A stretch of DNA of 64,000 nt from NCBI RefSeq assembly GCF_007992095.1, contig NZ_BJZP01000009.1, forward strand, positions 1-64,000. The letters run 5' to 3'. Position numbers and translations under genes: made by a program. This document shows, one piece after another, positions 55,834-64,000 of this stretch. The notes under the pieces are model-generated. The model worked only from the letters and a program-made list of their open reading frames with translations. It was not told the DNA's origin and ran no database searches. Position 1 is the first letter of the stretch; each line of letters starts with the position of its first letter. This DNA is from Paenirhizobium naphthalenivorans. GTDB taxonomy: Bacteria; Pseudomonadota; Alphaproteobacteria; Rhizobiales; Rhizobiaceae.

Positions 55834-57111
55834 GTGACCCTGACCTGCCCCCGCGCTTTCCTGGCATCGCTTTTCGACGCGGCCGTGCTCGCCGCCGACC
55901 CCTACGCGGCGATCAAGGCAAATCTGCCGGAGAAGCCGAAGGGCCGGACCGTCGTCATTGGTGCCGGCAAGGCGGCCAGCCAGATGGCTGCCGCCTTCGA
56001 GGCACTATGGGAAGGCCCGCTGGACGGTCTGGTGGTCGCACGCCACGGACCGGTCGAACATTGCGAGCACATCACGGTCATGCAGTCAGCCCATCCGGTG
56101 CCGGACGAGGCGGGATTACACGCCTCCGAGGCCTTGTTGAACGCGGTAGAAGGCCTGAGCGAGGACGATCTTGTCGTGGCGCTCATATCCGGCGGCGGCT
56201 CCGCATTGCTCCCGGCGCCACCGGCGGGTCTGACGCTGGATGACGAGATTGCTGTCAACAAGGCGCTGCTGGCCTCCGGCGCTCCTATCTCGGCGATGAA
56301 CACGGTCCGCAAGCATGTCTCGCGCATTAAGGGCGGACGCCTCGCCGCGGCCTGCGCACCAGCCCGCGTCGTTAGCCTGATCGTCTCCGACGTGCCGGGC
56401 GACAATCCCGCCTTCGTTGCCTCCGGTCCGACCGTACCGTCGACAACCTCTCCCCACGAGGCGCTTGCTATCATCGCCGAATACGGCATGCGGCTCCCTG
56501 CCTCTGTGATGGCCCATTTGAAGACCAAGGCGGCCGAAGCGCCGGACCCGGCGGATCCGGCCTTTGCCCGAAATGAGGTTCACGTCATCGCCTCGGCCCG
56601 CGTGTCGCTTGAGGCTGCGGCGAAGAAGGCAAGGCAAATCGGTGTGCCGGCTGTCATCCTCTCCGACGCGATTGAGGGTGAGGCGCGCGACATCGGCCGG
56701 ATGCATGCGGCTATCGCTCGGGAAGTGCAGGCGCGGGACCGTCCCTTTGCCAAGCCGGTGGTGATCCTCTCAGGCGGCGAAACGACGGTGACGATTTCCA
56801 GTGACCATTACGGCAAGGGCGGGCGCAACAGCGAGCTTCTGCTGTCGCTCGCGCTCGATATCGAGGGGACGGCGGGCCTTCATGCGCTCGCTGCCGATAC
56901 AGATGGCATCGACGGTTCGGAAAACAACGCTGGCGCCTTTGCTGATGGTACGACAGCGGCGCGCATTCGCGCCGCTGGCGGCGATCCCCAGGCCTATCTT
57001 GCCGGTCACGACGCTTGGTCTGCCTTTTCGCTTGCCGACGGCCTTTTCGTACCGGGGGCCACCGGCACCAATGTCAACGATTTCCGCGCGATCCTGGTGA
57101 CCGACGACTAG
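55834..57111 (+). CDS. Glycerate 2-kinase (GckA/TtuD, MOFRL family)
   Basis: A 425-residue DUF4147/MOFRL protein that phosphorylates D-glycerate to 2-phosphoglycerate. The N-terminal part has RTVVIGAGKAASQMAAAFE and ALISGGGSALLPAPPAGLTL. The C-terminal MOFRL domain has SGGETTVTI, GKGGRNSELLLSLAL and ADTDGIDGSENNAGAF. Older annotation calls it hydroxypyruvate reductase TtuD. Start is GTG 55834, giving the usual N-terminus TCPRAFLASLFDAAV. Convergent with the mutase gene, overlapping by 4 bp. Confidence 0.9.
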   Translation: MTLTCPRAFLASLFDAAVLAADPYAAIKANLPEKPKGRTVVIGAGKAASQMAAAFEALWEGPLDGLVVARHGPVEHCEHITVMQSAHPVPDEAGLHASEALLNAVEGLSEDDLVVALISGGGSALLPAPPAGLTLDDEIAVNKALLASGAPISAMNTVRKHVSRIKGGRLAAACAPARVVSLIVSDVPGDNPAFVASGPTVPSTTSPHEALAIIAEYGMRLPASVMAHLKTKAAEAPDPADPAFARNEVHVIASARVSLEAAAKKARQIGVPAVILSDAIEGEARDIGRMHAAIAREVQARDRPFAKPVVILSGGETTVTISSDHYGKGGRNSELLLSLALDIEGTAGLHALAADTDGIDGSENNAGAFADGTTAARIRAAGGDPQAYLAGHDAWSAFSLADGLFVPGATGTNVNDFRAILVTDD

Positions 57112-58538
57112 GCGGTCGGTTGCCAGCCAGCGAGTGTCTTCAACCCCTTGGCAAGCAGCGCTTCGGCAGTCGTCTGGTCGGGCGCCTCGACATAGCAGCG
57201 CATTTCCGGCGCATTGCCCGAGGGGCGGAAATGAACGACGCTGTCATCGGCAAGCGTGACCCGCAGTCCGTCGATGTCGCTCACCGATTTGACCTGGCCG
57301 AGCGGCGCCACAAAGCTTGAGAGATTGTCGGCTGATGCACGAAGATGCGCCATCAGGGCCGTACTGCGTTCGACGGCAAAGTCCTCCAGACGGTCACTGA
57401 GCGCGATCGGCAGACGGTAGGTAGTCGCGAGAGCCGAGAGTGACTGTCCGGCCCTGGCCGCCGTGCCGAGCACCGCAAGCGCCGGCAGAAAGCTGTCGCG
57501 TGTTGGCAGCGCCTTCAGCGTCACGGAGCCGATGGTAAAAGGCGATCCCAGCATGAGCCCACCATTTGCCTCGAACCCGATCACGCCCGACTTGCCGGCG
57601 GCAAGCGCTTCCTCCATCGCGGCGATGACGAAGGGAGAACCGACGCGGGTACGCACCACCTCGAAACCGCCCGCCGCTTCCAGCCCGGAATTCGAGGTGA
57701 CCGGTGTCACCGCCACCTTTGCGCCGAGAAAACGGGTAGCGATGAGTCCGAGGAAATCGCCTCGCAGCGGCCGCCCGTGCTCGTCGGCCACCAGCGGCCG
57801 GTCACCGTCGCCATCGGTCGAAACGATCGCGTCGAGCGAAAGCGCGTTGCTCCACTCAGCCAGCAGTCGGATCGTTTCGTCGGACACGGCTTCGGTATCG
57901 ACCGGTATAAACTGCTCGGAACGGCCAAGCGGAAAAACCTGCGCGCCATAATGCTCGAACACCGTCACCATCATGTCGCGCGCTACAGTGCTGTGCTGGT
58001 AGATACCAATGCGCAAACCCTTCAGCGTGCTGGCCGGCAGAATCGCCGTGTTCCGGGCGAGGAAGAGCTCAGTCGCCGCCTGTTCTTGGTTCTCGCCGCG
58101 CCCGGCTTCGACCTTGTTGGCCACCACATCGCCGGACAGCGTGTCGGCAAGTGCGGTGATCGCCGCCTCATCCGCCTTGGTGATCTCTTCGCCCGCCCGG
58201 TAGAACTTGATGCCGTTGCGGTCTGCCGGGATGTGCGAGCCGGTGACCATGATGCCGGCGGCGTTGATCTTGCCGCCATAGAGCGCCAGTGCCGGCGTCG
58301 GGATCGGACCGCAGTCGATAGGCGTCAGGCCCGCGCGCTTCAGTGCGGCCATGACGGTTGCGGCGATCTCGGGGCTCGATGGGCGGAAATCTTGAGCGAC
58401 AACAACCGGGCTGCCGGGCGTGGCTAGGCCCTGATCAAGCAGGAAGCGGGCGAAAGCGGTTGAATAGAGAGCCGAGACGCTGCCGGCCAGTTCCGTGGAC
58501 AGGCCGCGCAGGCCGCTCGTTCCGAATTTCACTGCCAT
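57108..58538 (-). CDS. Phosphomannomutase/phosphoglucomutase-family enzyme
   Basis: A 476-residue alpha-D-phosphohexomutase with four domains. The phosphoserine loop reads MVTGSHIPADRNG (Ser in TGSHIP), metal loop DGDGDRPLVADEHGR, sugar loop GFEANGGLML, phosphate loop RPSGNAPEMRCYVEA. It interconverts hexose 1- and 6-phosphates for nucleotide-sugar synthesis, perhaps serving the polysaccharide block. GAGGAGACGGG precedes the ATG. Confidence 0.9.
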   Translation of the reverse strand: MAVKFGTSGLRGLSTELAGSVSALYSTAFARFLLDQGLATPGSPVVVAQDFRPSSPEIAATVMAALKRAGLTPIDCGPIPTPALALYGGKINAAGIMVTGSHIPADRNGIKFYRAGEEITKADEAAITALADTLSGDVVANKVEAGRGENQEQAATELFLARNTAILPASTLKGLRIGIYQHSTVARDMMVTVFEHYGAQVFPLGRSEQFIPVDTEAVSDETIRLLAEWSNALSLDAIVSTDGDGDRPLVADEHGRPLRGDFLGLIATRFLGAKVAVTPVTSNSGLEAAGGFEVVRTRVGSPFVIAAMEEALAAGKSGVIGFEANGGLMLGSPFTIGSVTLKALPTRDSFLPALAVLGTAARAGQSLSALATTYRLPIALSDRLEDFAVERSTALMAHLRASADNLSSFVAPLGQVKSVSDIDGLRVTLADDSVVHFRPSGNAPEMRCYVEAPDQTTAEALLAKGLKTLAGWQPTA

Positions 58539-58676
58539 AGTGCCCGTCTCCTCTTGTCGTCGTGTTTACCGCTGCGGCTGTAGGTAGAGCTATAGCAGGA
58601 ATGAGGCAATGTTTACGCCCGTAATGGTGGATACGGCGCGACGCTGTCGAAGGTGCGTTTCAGGCTGCGGCGGTCT

Positions 58677-59183
58677 TCATTGGCCCGGGGTCCATTGCTG
58701 CGCGAAGGCCTCGAATTGCTCGCCCCGCATCATGTGGATTTGTTCGGCGCGTGAGTGGCTAAGCCCGACGCGTTCGTAGAAGGACTGGGCGGAGACATTG
58801 GCCTGATCGACCGAAAGCCTGAGGTAGCGGGCGCCGCTTGCATATCCCTTGGCGGCGGCTGCCTGCAACAGGCGCTCGCCGATCCGTCGCCCGCGAAACA
58901 CGTTTTCGACATAGAGGTCCTGCACATAGATGCCGGGCTGTCCGCGCCAGGTGGAGAAGCTCGGAAAGCTGAGGCACATGCCAGCAAACCGCCCGTCTAC
59001 CTCGGCGATCAGCGCCTCGAACGCAGGCTGCGCGCCGAACCCGTGGTCGAGCAGATCCTGTGGGGTACTTTCGATCTTGTGCTCATCGCCGGTGTGGCGT
59101 GCGAGCGCCAGGAGAGCTGCATGCAGCGTTCCGGTGTCCTCGGGACCCGCCTCGCGAATCGTCACTGTCGCATTGTCAGCCAT
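58677..59183 (-). CDS. GNAT acetyltransferase, SSAT-like
   Basis: A 168-residue GCN5-related N-acetyltransferase. Acetyl-CoA loop is VFRGRRIGERLL, preceded by FSTWRGQPGIYVQDLYVEN, a layout like spermidine/spermine N1-acetyltransferases. It ends VSAQSFYERVGLSHS. GAGGGAG stands before the ATG. A diamine or polyamine substrate is possible but not certain. The sRNA gene lies upstream on the same strand and has its own terminator. Confidence 0.85.
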   Translation of the reverse strand: MADNATVTIREAGPEDTGTLHAALLALARHTGDEHKIESTPQDLLDHGFGAQPAFEALIAEVDGRFAGMCLSFPSFSTWRGQPGIYVQDLYVENVFRGRRIGERLLQAAAAKGYASGARYLRLSVDQANVSAQSFYERVGLSHSRAEQIHMMRGEQFEAFAQQWTPGQ

Positions 59184-59344
59184 CGAAACTCCCTCAAGAT
59201 GGGCGGCCGGCCGTAGATGGTTGGGTCGGATCGCGTCAAGGCGTCCGAATATCCGCCATCACAGCGGATTTCCAAATAGAGCGGTCGAATGGTCGCCATA
59301 GATTTGCGAAATGAGGACAATCGAGATGCAGGCTATTACGCCAA

Positions 59345-59475
59345 AACGAAAAGAGCCTGGCGCGGGAGGAGGTGCGCCAGGCTCTTAAACTTGATCGGCA
59401 ATTGGGAGGAGGAGGAGTATTGCCGATCCTATCGGGCGGCGCTGGGAGGAGGAGTGCGCCGCTTCGATGTTGCTA
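59345..59475 (-). ncRNA. Three-hairpin anti-Shine-Dalgarno sRNA (cuckoo/alpha-r14 type)
   Basis: On the minus strand three consecutive stem-loops each show a loop with CCTCCTCCC, the anti-Shine-Dalgarno sequence. Stems: GCGGCGC/GCGCCGC (59462-59456 with 59442-59436), GATCGGCAAT/ATTGCCGATC (59428-59419 with 59402-59393) and AAGAGCCTGGCGC/GCGCCAGGCTCTT (59386-59374 with 59363-59351). The last is followed by TTTTCGTTTT, a good intrinsic terminator. This is the layout of alphaproteobacterial cuckoo RNAs (CcsR of Rhodobacter) and the rhizobial alpha-r14 family, which act in stress and growth control. The 5' end is estimated; no clear promoter was fixed. Confidence 0.78.
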
Positions 59476-59819
59476 ATCTACTCTATTGCGCGCCGATTGC
59501 GAGTCCTGTTGCTGCAATGCAGCAGTGCGTTTTATGCATGGCTAGTCCCGAAAAATAAAAACCGCCGTGCCCAAGCTCCCTCCAATTATGGGGGCAGCAA
59601 GGGATGGTGACCCGAAATTGAACATTCCTTGGGCGAACTTGTCGAAAGCCCTTGTTGGCAACGCAAGGAGAGGGACTCCTCGTCAAGAGGCGCCCTCGCG
59701 GCGGGCGGGCCGCACCAGCGTGTCTTTTCCATTTGCTTCTATCGTCGAAGCAAGGAAACTGCGGGCATGCGGTCGGTGAAATGACCGTGCGCAACACCAG
59801 CCCTGCCGGAGCCCGTCGC
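59476..59819. other. Intergenic region between sRNA and sulfatase remnant
   Basis: No gene is evident. TGCTGCA/TGCAGCA at 59510-59524 is a near-perfect palindrome upstream of the sRNA (minus strand) and could be an operator. The rest is ordinary leader sequence of the interrupted sulfatase gene. Confidence 0.4.
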
Positions 59820-61337
59820 ATGAAGCCGAATATGCTGCTTGTCACCGCCGATCAATGGCGCGGCGACTGCCTGTCGGCGGCCGGGCATCCGACGGTGAGG
59901 ACGCCGAACGTCGATGCGCTGGCCGATGAGGGAGTTCTCTTTCGTCGCCACTATGCCGGAACGGCGCCCTGTTCGCCGGCACGTGCGACGCTCTATACCG
60001 GGCTTTACCAAGCGAATCACCGCGTCCGCCAGAACGGTTCGCCGCTTGACGCGCGCTTCGACAATATCGCTCTCGTCGCATGTCGCGGCAGCTATGATTC
60101 GACCCTGTTTGGTTACACAGACGTCTCGCTCGACCCACGCGCGGTCGACCCGAATGACCCGGTTCTGACCAGTTACGAGGGCGTTCTTCCCGGCTTCACT
60201 GTCGGTCAGATATTGCTGGAGCATGAGCGACACTGGCTCGCCTAGCTGCGCTCGAAGGGGCACAAGGACGCCTGGGCCCGTGACGTGCATGCGACAAGCG
60301 AGATCGGCGCGGCGCCCGCCTATTCAAAGGATGAGACGCAGACCGCCTTCCTCACGGATGCCTTCCTTGCCTGGCGCGAGATGCAGGATCGGTCTTGGTT
60401 CGCCCATGTCTCCTTTCTCCGACCACATCCGCCGTTCTGTGTGCCAGAGCCCTATAATCGCATGTTTGCCGCAGGTAGTGTGGCCCGGCTTACGCGCGCC
60501 GTAAGGCGCGAGGCGGAAACGTCTATCCACCCCTTCGCCCATTTCGCGATAGCCGCACAAGTGCAGTCGAGCTTCATTTATGGTGCCCAAGGGGGAATCG
60601 ATGCGTTGACAGCGGAGGACTTCGTTCGCATCCGCGCCGTCTATTCCGGAATGATCGCCGAAGTCGACGCGCAGTTCGGCCGCATTGTGTCTGTGCTGCG
60701 CGACAGTGGCCAATGGCAAAGCACCATTGTCATCTTCACCTCCGATCATGCCGAAATGATGGGCGACCATTGGGCCCTCGGCAAGGGTGGCTATCACAAG
60801 GGCAGTTACCATATCCCGCTCGTTATTCGCGATCCGGCCACGGCATCGGTAGCCGGCAGGCAGGTCGAGGTCTTCACCAGCGCCGCCGATATCATGCCGA
60901 CGCTTTGCGAGCAGCTCGGTCTGCTTGCCCGAAACCATCAGGACGGCCAGCCCCTAATGCCCTTTATCGCCGGAGACGAGCCGCGGCACTGGTGAGATGC
61001 GGCCTTCTACGAGTTTGATTTCCGCGATTTGGTCGGCGGTACGCGCGAGATGCACTTCGGACTGCGTTCCGACCAGTGCAATCTGGCGGTTCTGCATGAC
61101 GAGGCTTTCAAATACGTGCACTTCTGCGGCCTGCCGCCGCTTCCGTTCGACCTGGGCGAGGATCCCATGGAACTGCACAATGTCGCCGAGGATCCGAACT
61201 ATCTCGCGGTTCGTCTGCGCTATGCGGAGAAACTTCTTGAGCTGCGTGCCTCCCACCTCGATCAGACGCTGGCGTTCAGCGAACTGACGAACGAGGGCCC
61301 CGTGAGCCGGCCCCGTACCTTGAGGTCTGGCTATTGA
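59820..61337 (+). pseudogene. Sulfatase / phosphonate monoester hydrolase-like gene with two nonsense codons
   Basis: One continuous frame of 505 codons, cut by TAG at 60243-60245 and TGA at 60993-60995. Joined, it reads as an alkaline-phosphatase-superfamily sulfatase: metal site NMLLVTADQWRGD, formylglycine motif CSPARATLYTG, SDHAEMMGDHWALGKGGYHKGSYHIPLV (listed in pieces across 720 bp), and a C-terminal GLPPLPFDLGEDPMELHNVAEDP. Nothing is frameshifted or deleted, so loss is recent, by point changes consistent with Trp and Arg codons. ATG 59820 follows CCGGAG; ATG 59781 is an alternative start. Alternatives are sequencing error or readthrough. Confidence 0.82.
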
Positions 61338-61431
61338 GCCTGTTGGGCATGCATGGCCGAAAGCGGTAGTGCTTTGCCCTACTTTCCGTTATAGCCGCGG
61401 CAATGAAGTTGACCGCGATCTGGAGGCAAGA

Positions 61432-62058
61432 ATGGCAGCGACGATCCGCTATCATGAGGGTGACATTTCCACAGCCGATGCGGCGCGCTATACAGGGGCG
61501 ATTGCCATCGACACTGAAACGTTGGGTCTGATCCCGCGGCGCGACCGCCTCTGCGTGGTTCAGCTCTCGCCCGGCGACGGTACGGCCGATGTCATTCGTA
61601 TTGCGGCTGGTCAGAAAGAGGCGCCGAACCTTGTCGCCATGCTTGCCGACCAGAGCCGCGAGAAGATTTTCCACTACGGTCGCTTCGACATCGCTGTCCT
61701 CTTCCACACCTTCGGCGTCACCACCACGCCGGTTTTCTGTACCAAGATCGCCTCGCGCCTCAGCCGAACCTATACCGATCGCCACGGGCTCAAGGACAAC
61801 CTCAAGGAAATGCTCGAGGTCGACATTTCCAAGGCTCAACAGTCGTCCGACTGGGCGGCTGAAATACTCTCCCCGGCACAGCTTGAATACGCCGCCTCGG
61901 ATGTGCTCTACCTGCATGCCCTGCGCGACAAGTTGACTGCTCGCCTTGTTCGCGATGGGCGGATCCAGCATGCCAAAGCCTGCTTCGAATTCCTGCCGAC
62001 CCGCGCGAAGCTCGACCTGCTGGGTTGGGACGAGACCGACATCTTCGCCCATAGCTGA
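61432..62058 (+). CDS. rnd: Ribonuclease D-type 3'-5' exonuclease
   Basis: A 208-residue DEDDy exonuclease lacking the HRDC domains of full-length RNase D. Exo I motif AIDTETLGL, Exo II HYGRFDIAVLF, Exo III YAASDVLYLHAL (DEDDy tyrosine). GGAGG stands before ATG 61432. Short RNase D homologues of about 205 residues are standard in Rhizobiaceae. Processes structured RNA ends. Confidence 0.9.
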   Translation: MAATIRYHEGDISTADAARYTGAIAIDTETLGLIPRRDRLCVVQLSPGDGTADVIRIAAGQKEAPNLVAMLADQSREKIFHYGRFDIAVLFHTFGVTTTPVFCTKIASRLSRTYTDRHGLKDNLKEMLEVDISKAQQSSDWAAEILSPAQLEYAASDVLYLHALRDKLTARLVRDGRIQHAKACFEFLPTRAKLDLLGWDETDIFAHS

Positions 62059-62309
62059 TCGCCATGTGGTCAGGCCATCGCCAGAGTCAGGCGGCGCCCG
62101 CCCTTGTTCGCTTTCGCTTCGATCTGGACCAGCACCGCACCCGGAATCCGGTGATGCTATATGGCGCCCGCCTGGGTGTGGGGTCGCTGGGTCTTGTGCT
62201 GGACGGTGAGAGGGCAGAGGTGCCGCGAAGGCCCATTCGATGCGCTCGCGCAGATTTTGTTAACGTCTCCGGGGCATTCTATCGGTCAACCGAATTGAAG
62301 ACCGAAGAC

Positions 62310-62666
62310 ATGAGTGCGGCCATCATGGAAGCATCGACAAAACCTGTAGAGGGTGCGACCCGCACTGCTCTTGCTCCAGCCGACCCCCGGAGTGTTATCG
62401 AAGACTCCGCGGCCGGCGACATCTTCAGTCAATGGCTCGGACAGGACGCAACTTCGACACTGCAACTCGCCGGCGATATCCGATGGGACGAGGCGGACGA
62501 CCAGGACTTTTCCGGCGAGCCGGAGAAGCGCTACGTTCCCGCCACCTGGCTCGATGCGCTCGGCCATGACCACGCTGAGCAGCCTGCCGACAGTTCAAGC
62601 GAGATTTCCGCCGTCAACTCCGACGATAACGGGCTCTATCGCATGTTCAGGAACGTTTCTCCCTGA
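62310..62666 (+). CDS. Hypothetical protein, acidic
   Basis: A 118-residue acidic protein with no domain I recognise. Features are FSQWLGQDATSTLQLAGDIRWDEAD and a C-terminal Ser/Asp-rich tail. ATG 62310 is chosen because upstream sequence to 62064 looks non-coding in composition, but no strong ribosome site is seen. It is convergent with the NAMPT gene, 3 bp apart. Probably a lineage-specific protein. Confidence 0.5.
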   Translation: MSAAIMEASTKPVEGATRTALAPADPRSVIEDSAAGDIFSQWLGQDATSTLQLAGDIRWDEADDQDFSGEPEKRYVPATWLDALGHDHAEQPADSSSEISAVNSDDNGLYRMFRNVSP

Positions 62667-62669
62667 CGT

Positions 62670-64000
62670 TTACCGTTGCATGGCCGCGTCGGCTTGGCGT
62701 CTGATTTCCTCGAAGCTCCAGTCCTTTATCAAGCGACCATCCTGCCAGACGCACCGCAGCAGATTCTCGCGGCGTCCAATGTCTCCGAGGCGTATGGTGA
62801 GGATATCGTTCCCATCGCGGACCACTGCCCGCCTGCCGACATCCAGCGTGCGTTCGTTCGGATTGGCCGGTCGCCGGCCGATATCCTGCCAGGTTCCGTC
62901 ATCGTTCTGCATTGCGCTTGAAAGCATGGTAAAGGACAGGGTATCGCGACTGAGCTTCTGCAGCAGCGTTGAGCCGACGCCGAAAGAGATGTTCTCGGCG
63001 GCAAATCCCATGCCCTCGAGCCTGCCGAGGATCATCTGGATATCCTGCAGCGTCACGCCGTCCGACTGGATGACGCGCACATGCTCATCAAGCACCTTGA
63101 AGCCTCGAGCGTTGAGGCGGGTGCCGTAGGCATAGGCGAGTTGAGCGATGACCTGGACCGGGGTGTCGATCGGATCGCCGCTGTCGGGGCGGACAATCAG
63201 TGTGGCGCCGGCGGCGCGCACCCGGGTTTGCAGTGTCTTGCCCCAGACTTCGGCGACGGCATTGTGCAGGTCATAGCTATCTGACACCACCGAGTAGGCC
63301 CCGAAGCGCCCGAAACGGTCGATCATATTGGCAAAGGCCTCGCTCTCGCGAGCCTGACCCCAGGCGGTCATTGTTGTGTGCTCCGAAGCCGGCACCGTGT
63401 GGCCTGCCATCAACGCCCCGTAGGAGCGGCGCGCCTGGAGGATGGCCGGTAGCGAGTCGGACAGGTGGAAGTGCACGAGATGGGCTACGCCGCCGATTGC
63501 AGTCTGTTCGAGGCTCGTCGTGCTGCGGGCGCCGAAATCGCTGACCATGCGCGGCATCAGTTCATCGACCCGATCGGATGTGCGTTCGAGGAAGGGTTGG
63601 ATCGTCTGGCGCAGACGCCATGCAAGCGTTGCCACCGTTGAAGGATACCAGATTGCCCGAAGCAGTGCGGTCTCCATGTAGGAAGTGAGCCATGCCAGTT
63701 GCGGATCGGTATTGACGACCTGCACCACAGGCACGCCCCGGCGCACGGCGATACCCTCCGGCAAGGCTTCGATCCTCAGCGGCAGATGTCCACCGTGGGC
63801 ATTGAGAACATGGAGCCAGCCTGCCCGATCGAAGGGCTGGCCGTGCAATGTCGCGATCTCTTCGGCCTCGTCGATGTCGACCATCGTGATCGGCTGGGTC
63901 AGGTATTCCTTGAGGAACATCTGCAAACCGAAAAACATGACCTCCGGCTTGTAGGAATAGCCGCGGGTGGTCGCGTAGCTGGAGATCGCCCGCACGCCTT
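62670..64000 (-). CDS. Nicotinamide phosphoribosyltransferase (partial)
   Basis: The C-terminal 440 or so residues of a NAMPT/NadV-type enzyme; the N-terminus lies beyond the window. It converts nicotinamide and PRPP to NMN for NAD salvage. Marks of NAMPT rather than nicotinate PRTase: DFGARSTTSLEQTAIGG, the catalytic histidine in PASEHTTMTAWG, and IVRPDSGDP. Neighbours beyond the edge cannot be judged. Confidence 0.9.
   Translation of the reverse strand, partial: GVRAISSYATTRGYSYKPEVMFFGLQMFLKEYLTQPITMVDIDEAEEIATLHGQPFDRAGWLHVLNAHGGHLPLRIEALPEGIAVRRGVPVVQVVNTDPQLAWLTSYMETALLRAIWYPSTVATLAWRLRQTIQPFLERTSDRVDELMPRMVSDFGARSTTSLEQTAIGGVAHLVHFHLSDSLPAILQARRSYGALMAGHTVPASEHTTMTAWGQARESEAFANMIDRFGRFGAYSVVSDSYDLHNAVAEVWGKTLQTRVRAAGATLIVRPDSGDPIDTPVQVIAQLAYAYGTRLNARGFKVLDEHVRVIQSDGVTLQDIQMILGRLEGMGFAAENISFGVGSTLLQKLSRDTLSFTMLSSAMQNDDGTWQDIGRRPANPNERTLDVGRRAVVRDGNDILTIRLGDIGRRENLLRCVWQDGRLIKDWSFEEIRRQADAAMQR

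Noticed and set aside
59364..59455. Repeated GGGAGGAGG units suggesting a short tandem repeat or CRISPR-like array
   Set aside because: Each unit sits exactly in the loop of a stem with a different sequence, and the set ends in a terminator. An sRNA explains it better.

Overview
The window reads as a chromosome or large-replicon segment of an alphaproteobacterium of the order Hyphomicrobiales, most likely Rhizobiaceae. Support comes from GC-rich, densely coding DNA, the glxBCD-glnT module, the rhizobial glpRDSTPQUVK glycerol system, a soxTRS-VWXYZABCD thiosulfate cluster in the order known from Hyphomicrobiales, a ChrR/ECF11 sigma pair with its lipid-modification cluster, and an alphaproteobacterial three-hairpin anti-Shine-Dalgarno sRNA. 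I cannot fix the genus. No rRNA, tRNA, CRISPR array, insertion sequence or replication origin was seen.

Layout. 234-821: hexapeptide acetyltransferase. 1102-7316: XRE-cupin regulator, then the split glutamate-synthase-like genes glxB, glxC, glxD, a type III glutamine synthetase (glnT) and purU. Together they resemble the N-methylglutamate synthase branch of methylamine use, but the N-methylglutamate dehydrogenase genes are absent. 7538-17341: exopolysaccharide block (GT4, GH5, Wzy-type polymerase, Wzc-like chain-length protein with a degenerate ATPase, a double alpha/beta-hydrolase, GT2, CE4 deacetylase). 17487-29070: complete Sox locus. soxS-soxR-soxT run left and soxV-W-X-Y-Z-A-B-C-D run right; an MBL-fold hydrolase and a DUF302 protein sit at the left edge. 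Four gene starts share AT-rich sites that may bind SoxR. 29134-37305: thioesterase, LysR regulator, acetylpolyamine-amidohydrolase-like enzyme, BKACE enzyme, N,N-dimethylformamidase-like protein and a polar amino acid ABC importer. This is probably one catabolic unit for an unknown nitrogenous substrate. 37708-39017: PfkB sugar kinase and a small secreted YARHG-type protein. 39182-49201: glpR, then glpD-S-T-P-Q-U-V-K for glycerol uptake and oxidation.

49389-55462: the ECF sigma/ChrR singlet-oxygen pair with a DUF2177 protein, divergent from FAD amine oxidase, DUF1365 and a cyclopropane synthase-like methyltransferase, with a convergent SDR. Two divergent ECF11-like promoters with identical 16-nt spacers lie between the two arms. 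55834-58538: glycerate 2-kinase and a convergent phosphohexomutase. 58677-59183: GNAT acetyltransferase. About 59345-59475 (minus): sRNA with three CCTCCTCCC loops and its own terminator. 59820-61337: sulfatase-like gene interrupted by two in-frame stop codons. 61432-62666: RNase D and a hypothetical protein. 62670-64000: a nicotinamide phosphoribosyltransferase running off the window.

How it fits together. Most of the window is modular accessory metabolism: C1/methylated amines, thiosulfate oxidation, glycerol, an uncharacterised amide or betaine-type substrate, a surface polysaccharide and photo-oxidative stress. Strong Shine-Dalgarno sequences (GGAGG-type) decide most starts. Several genes start at GTG or TTG (glnT, purU, soxS, the amino acid binding protein, the GT2 gene, glycerate kinase).
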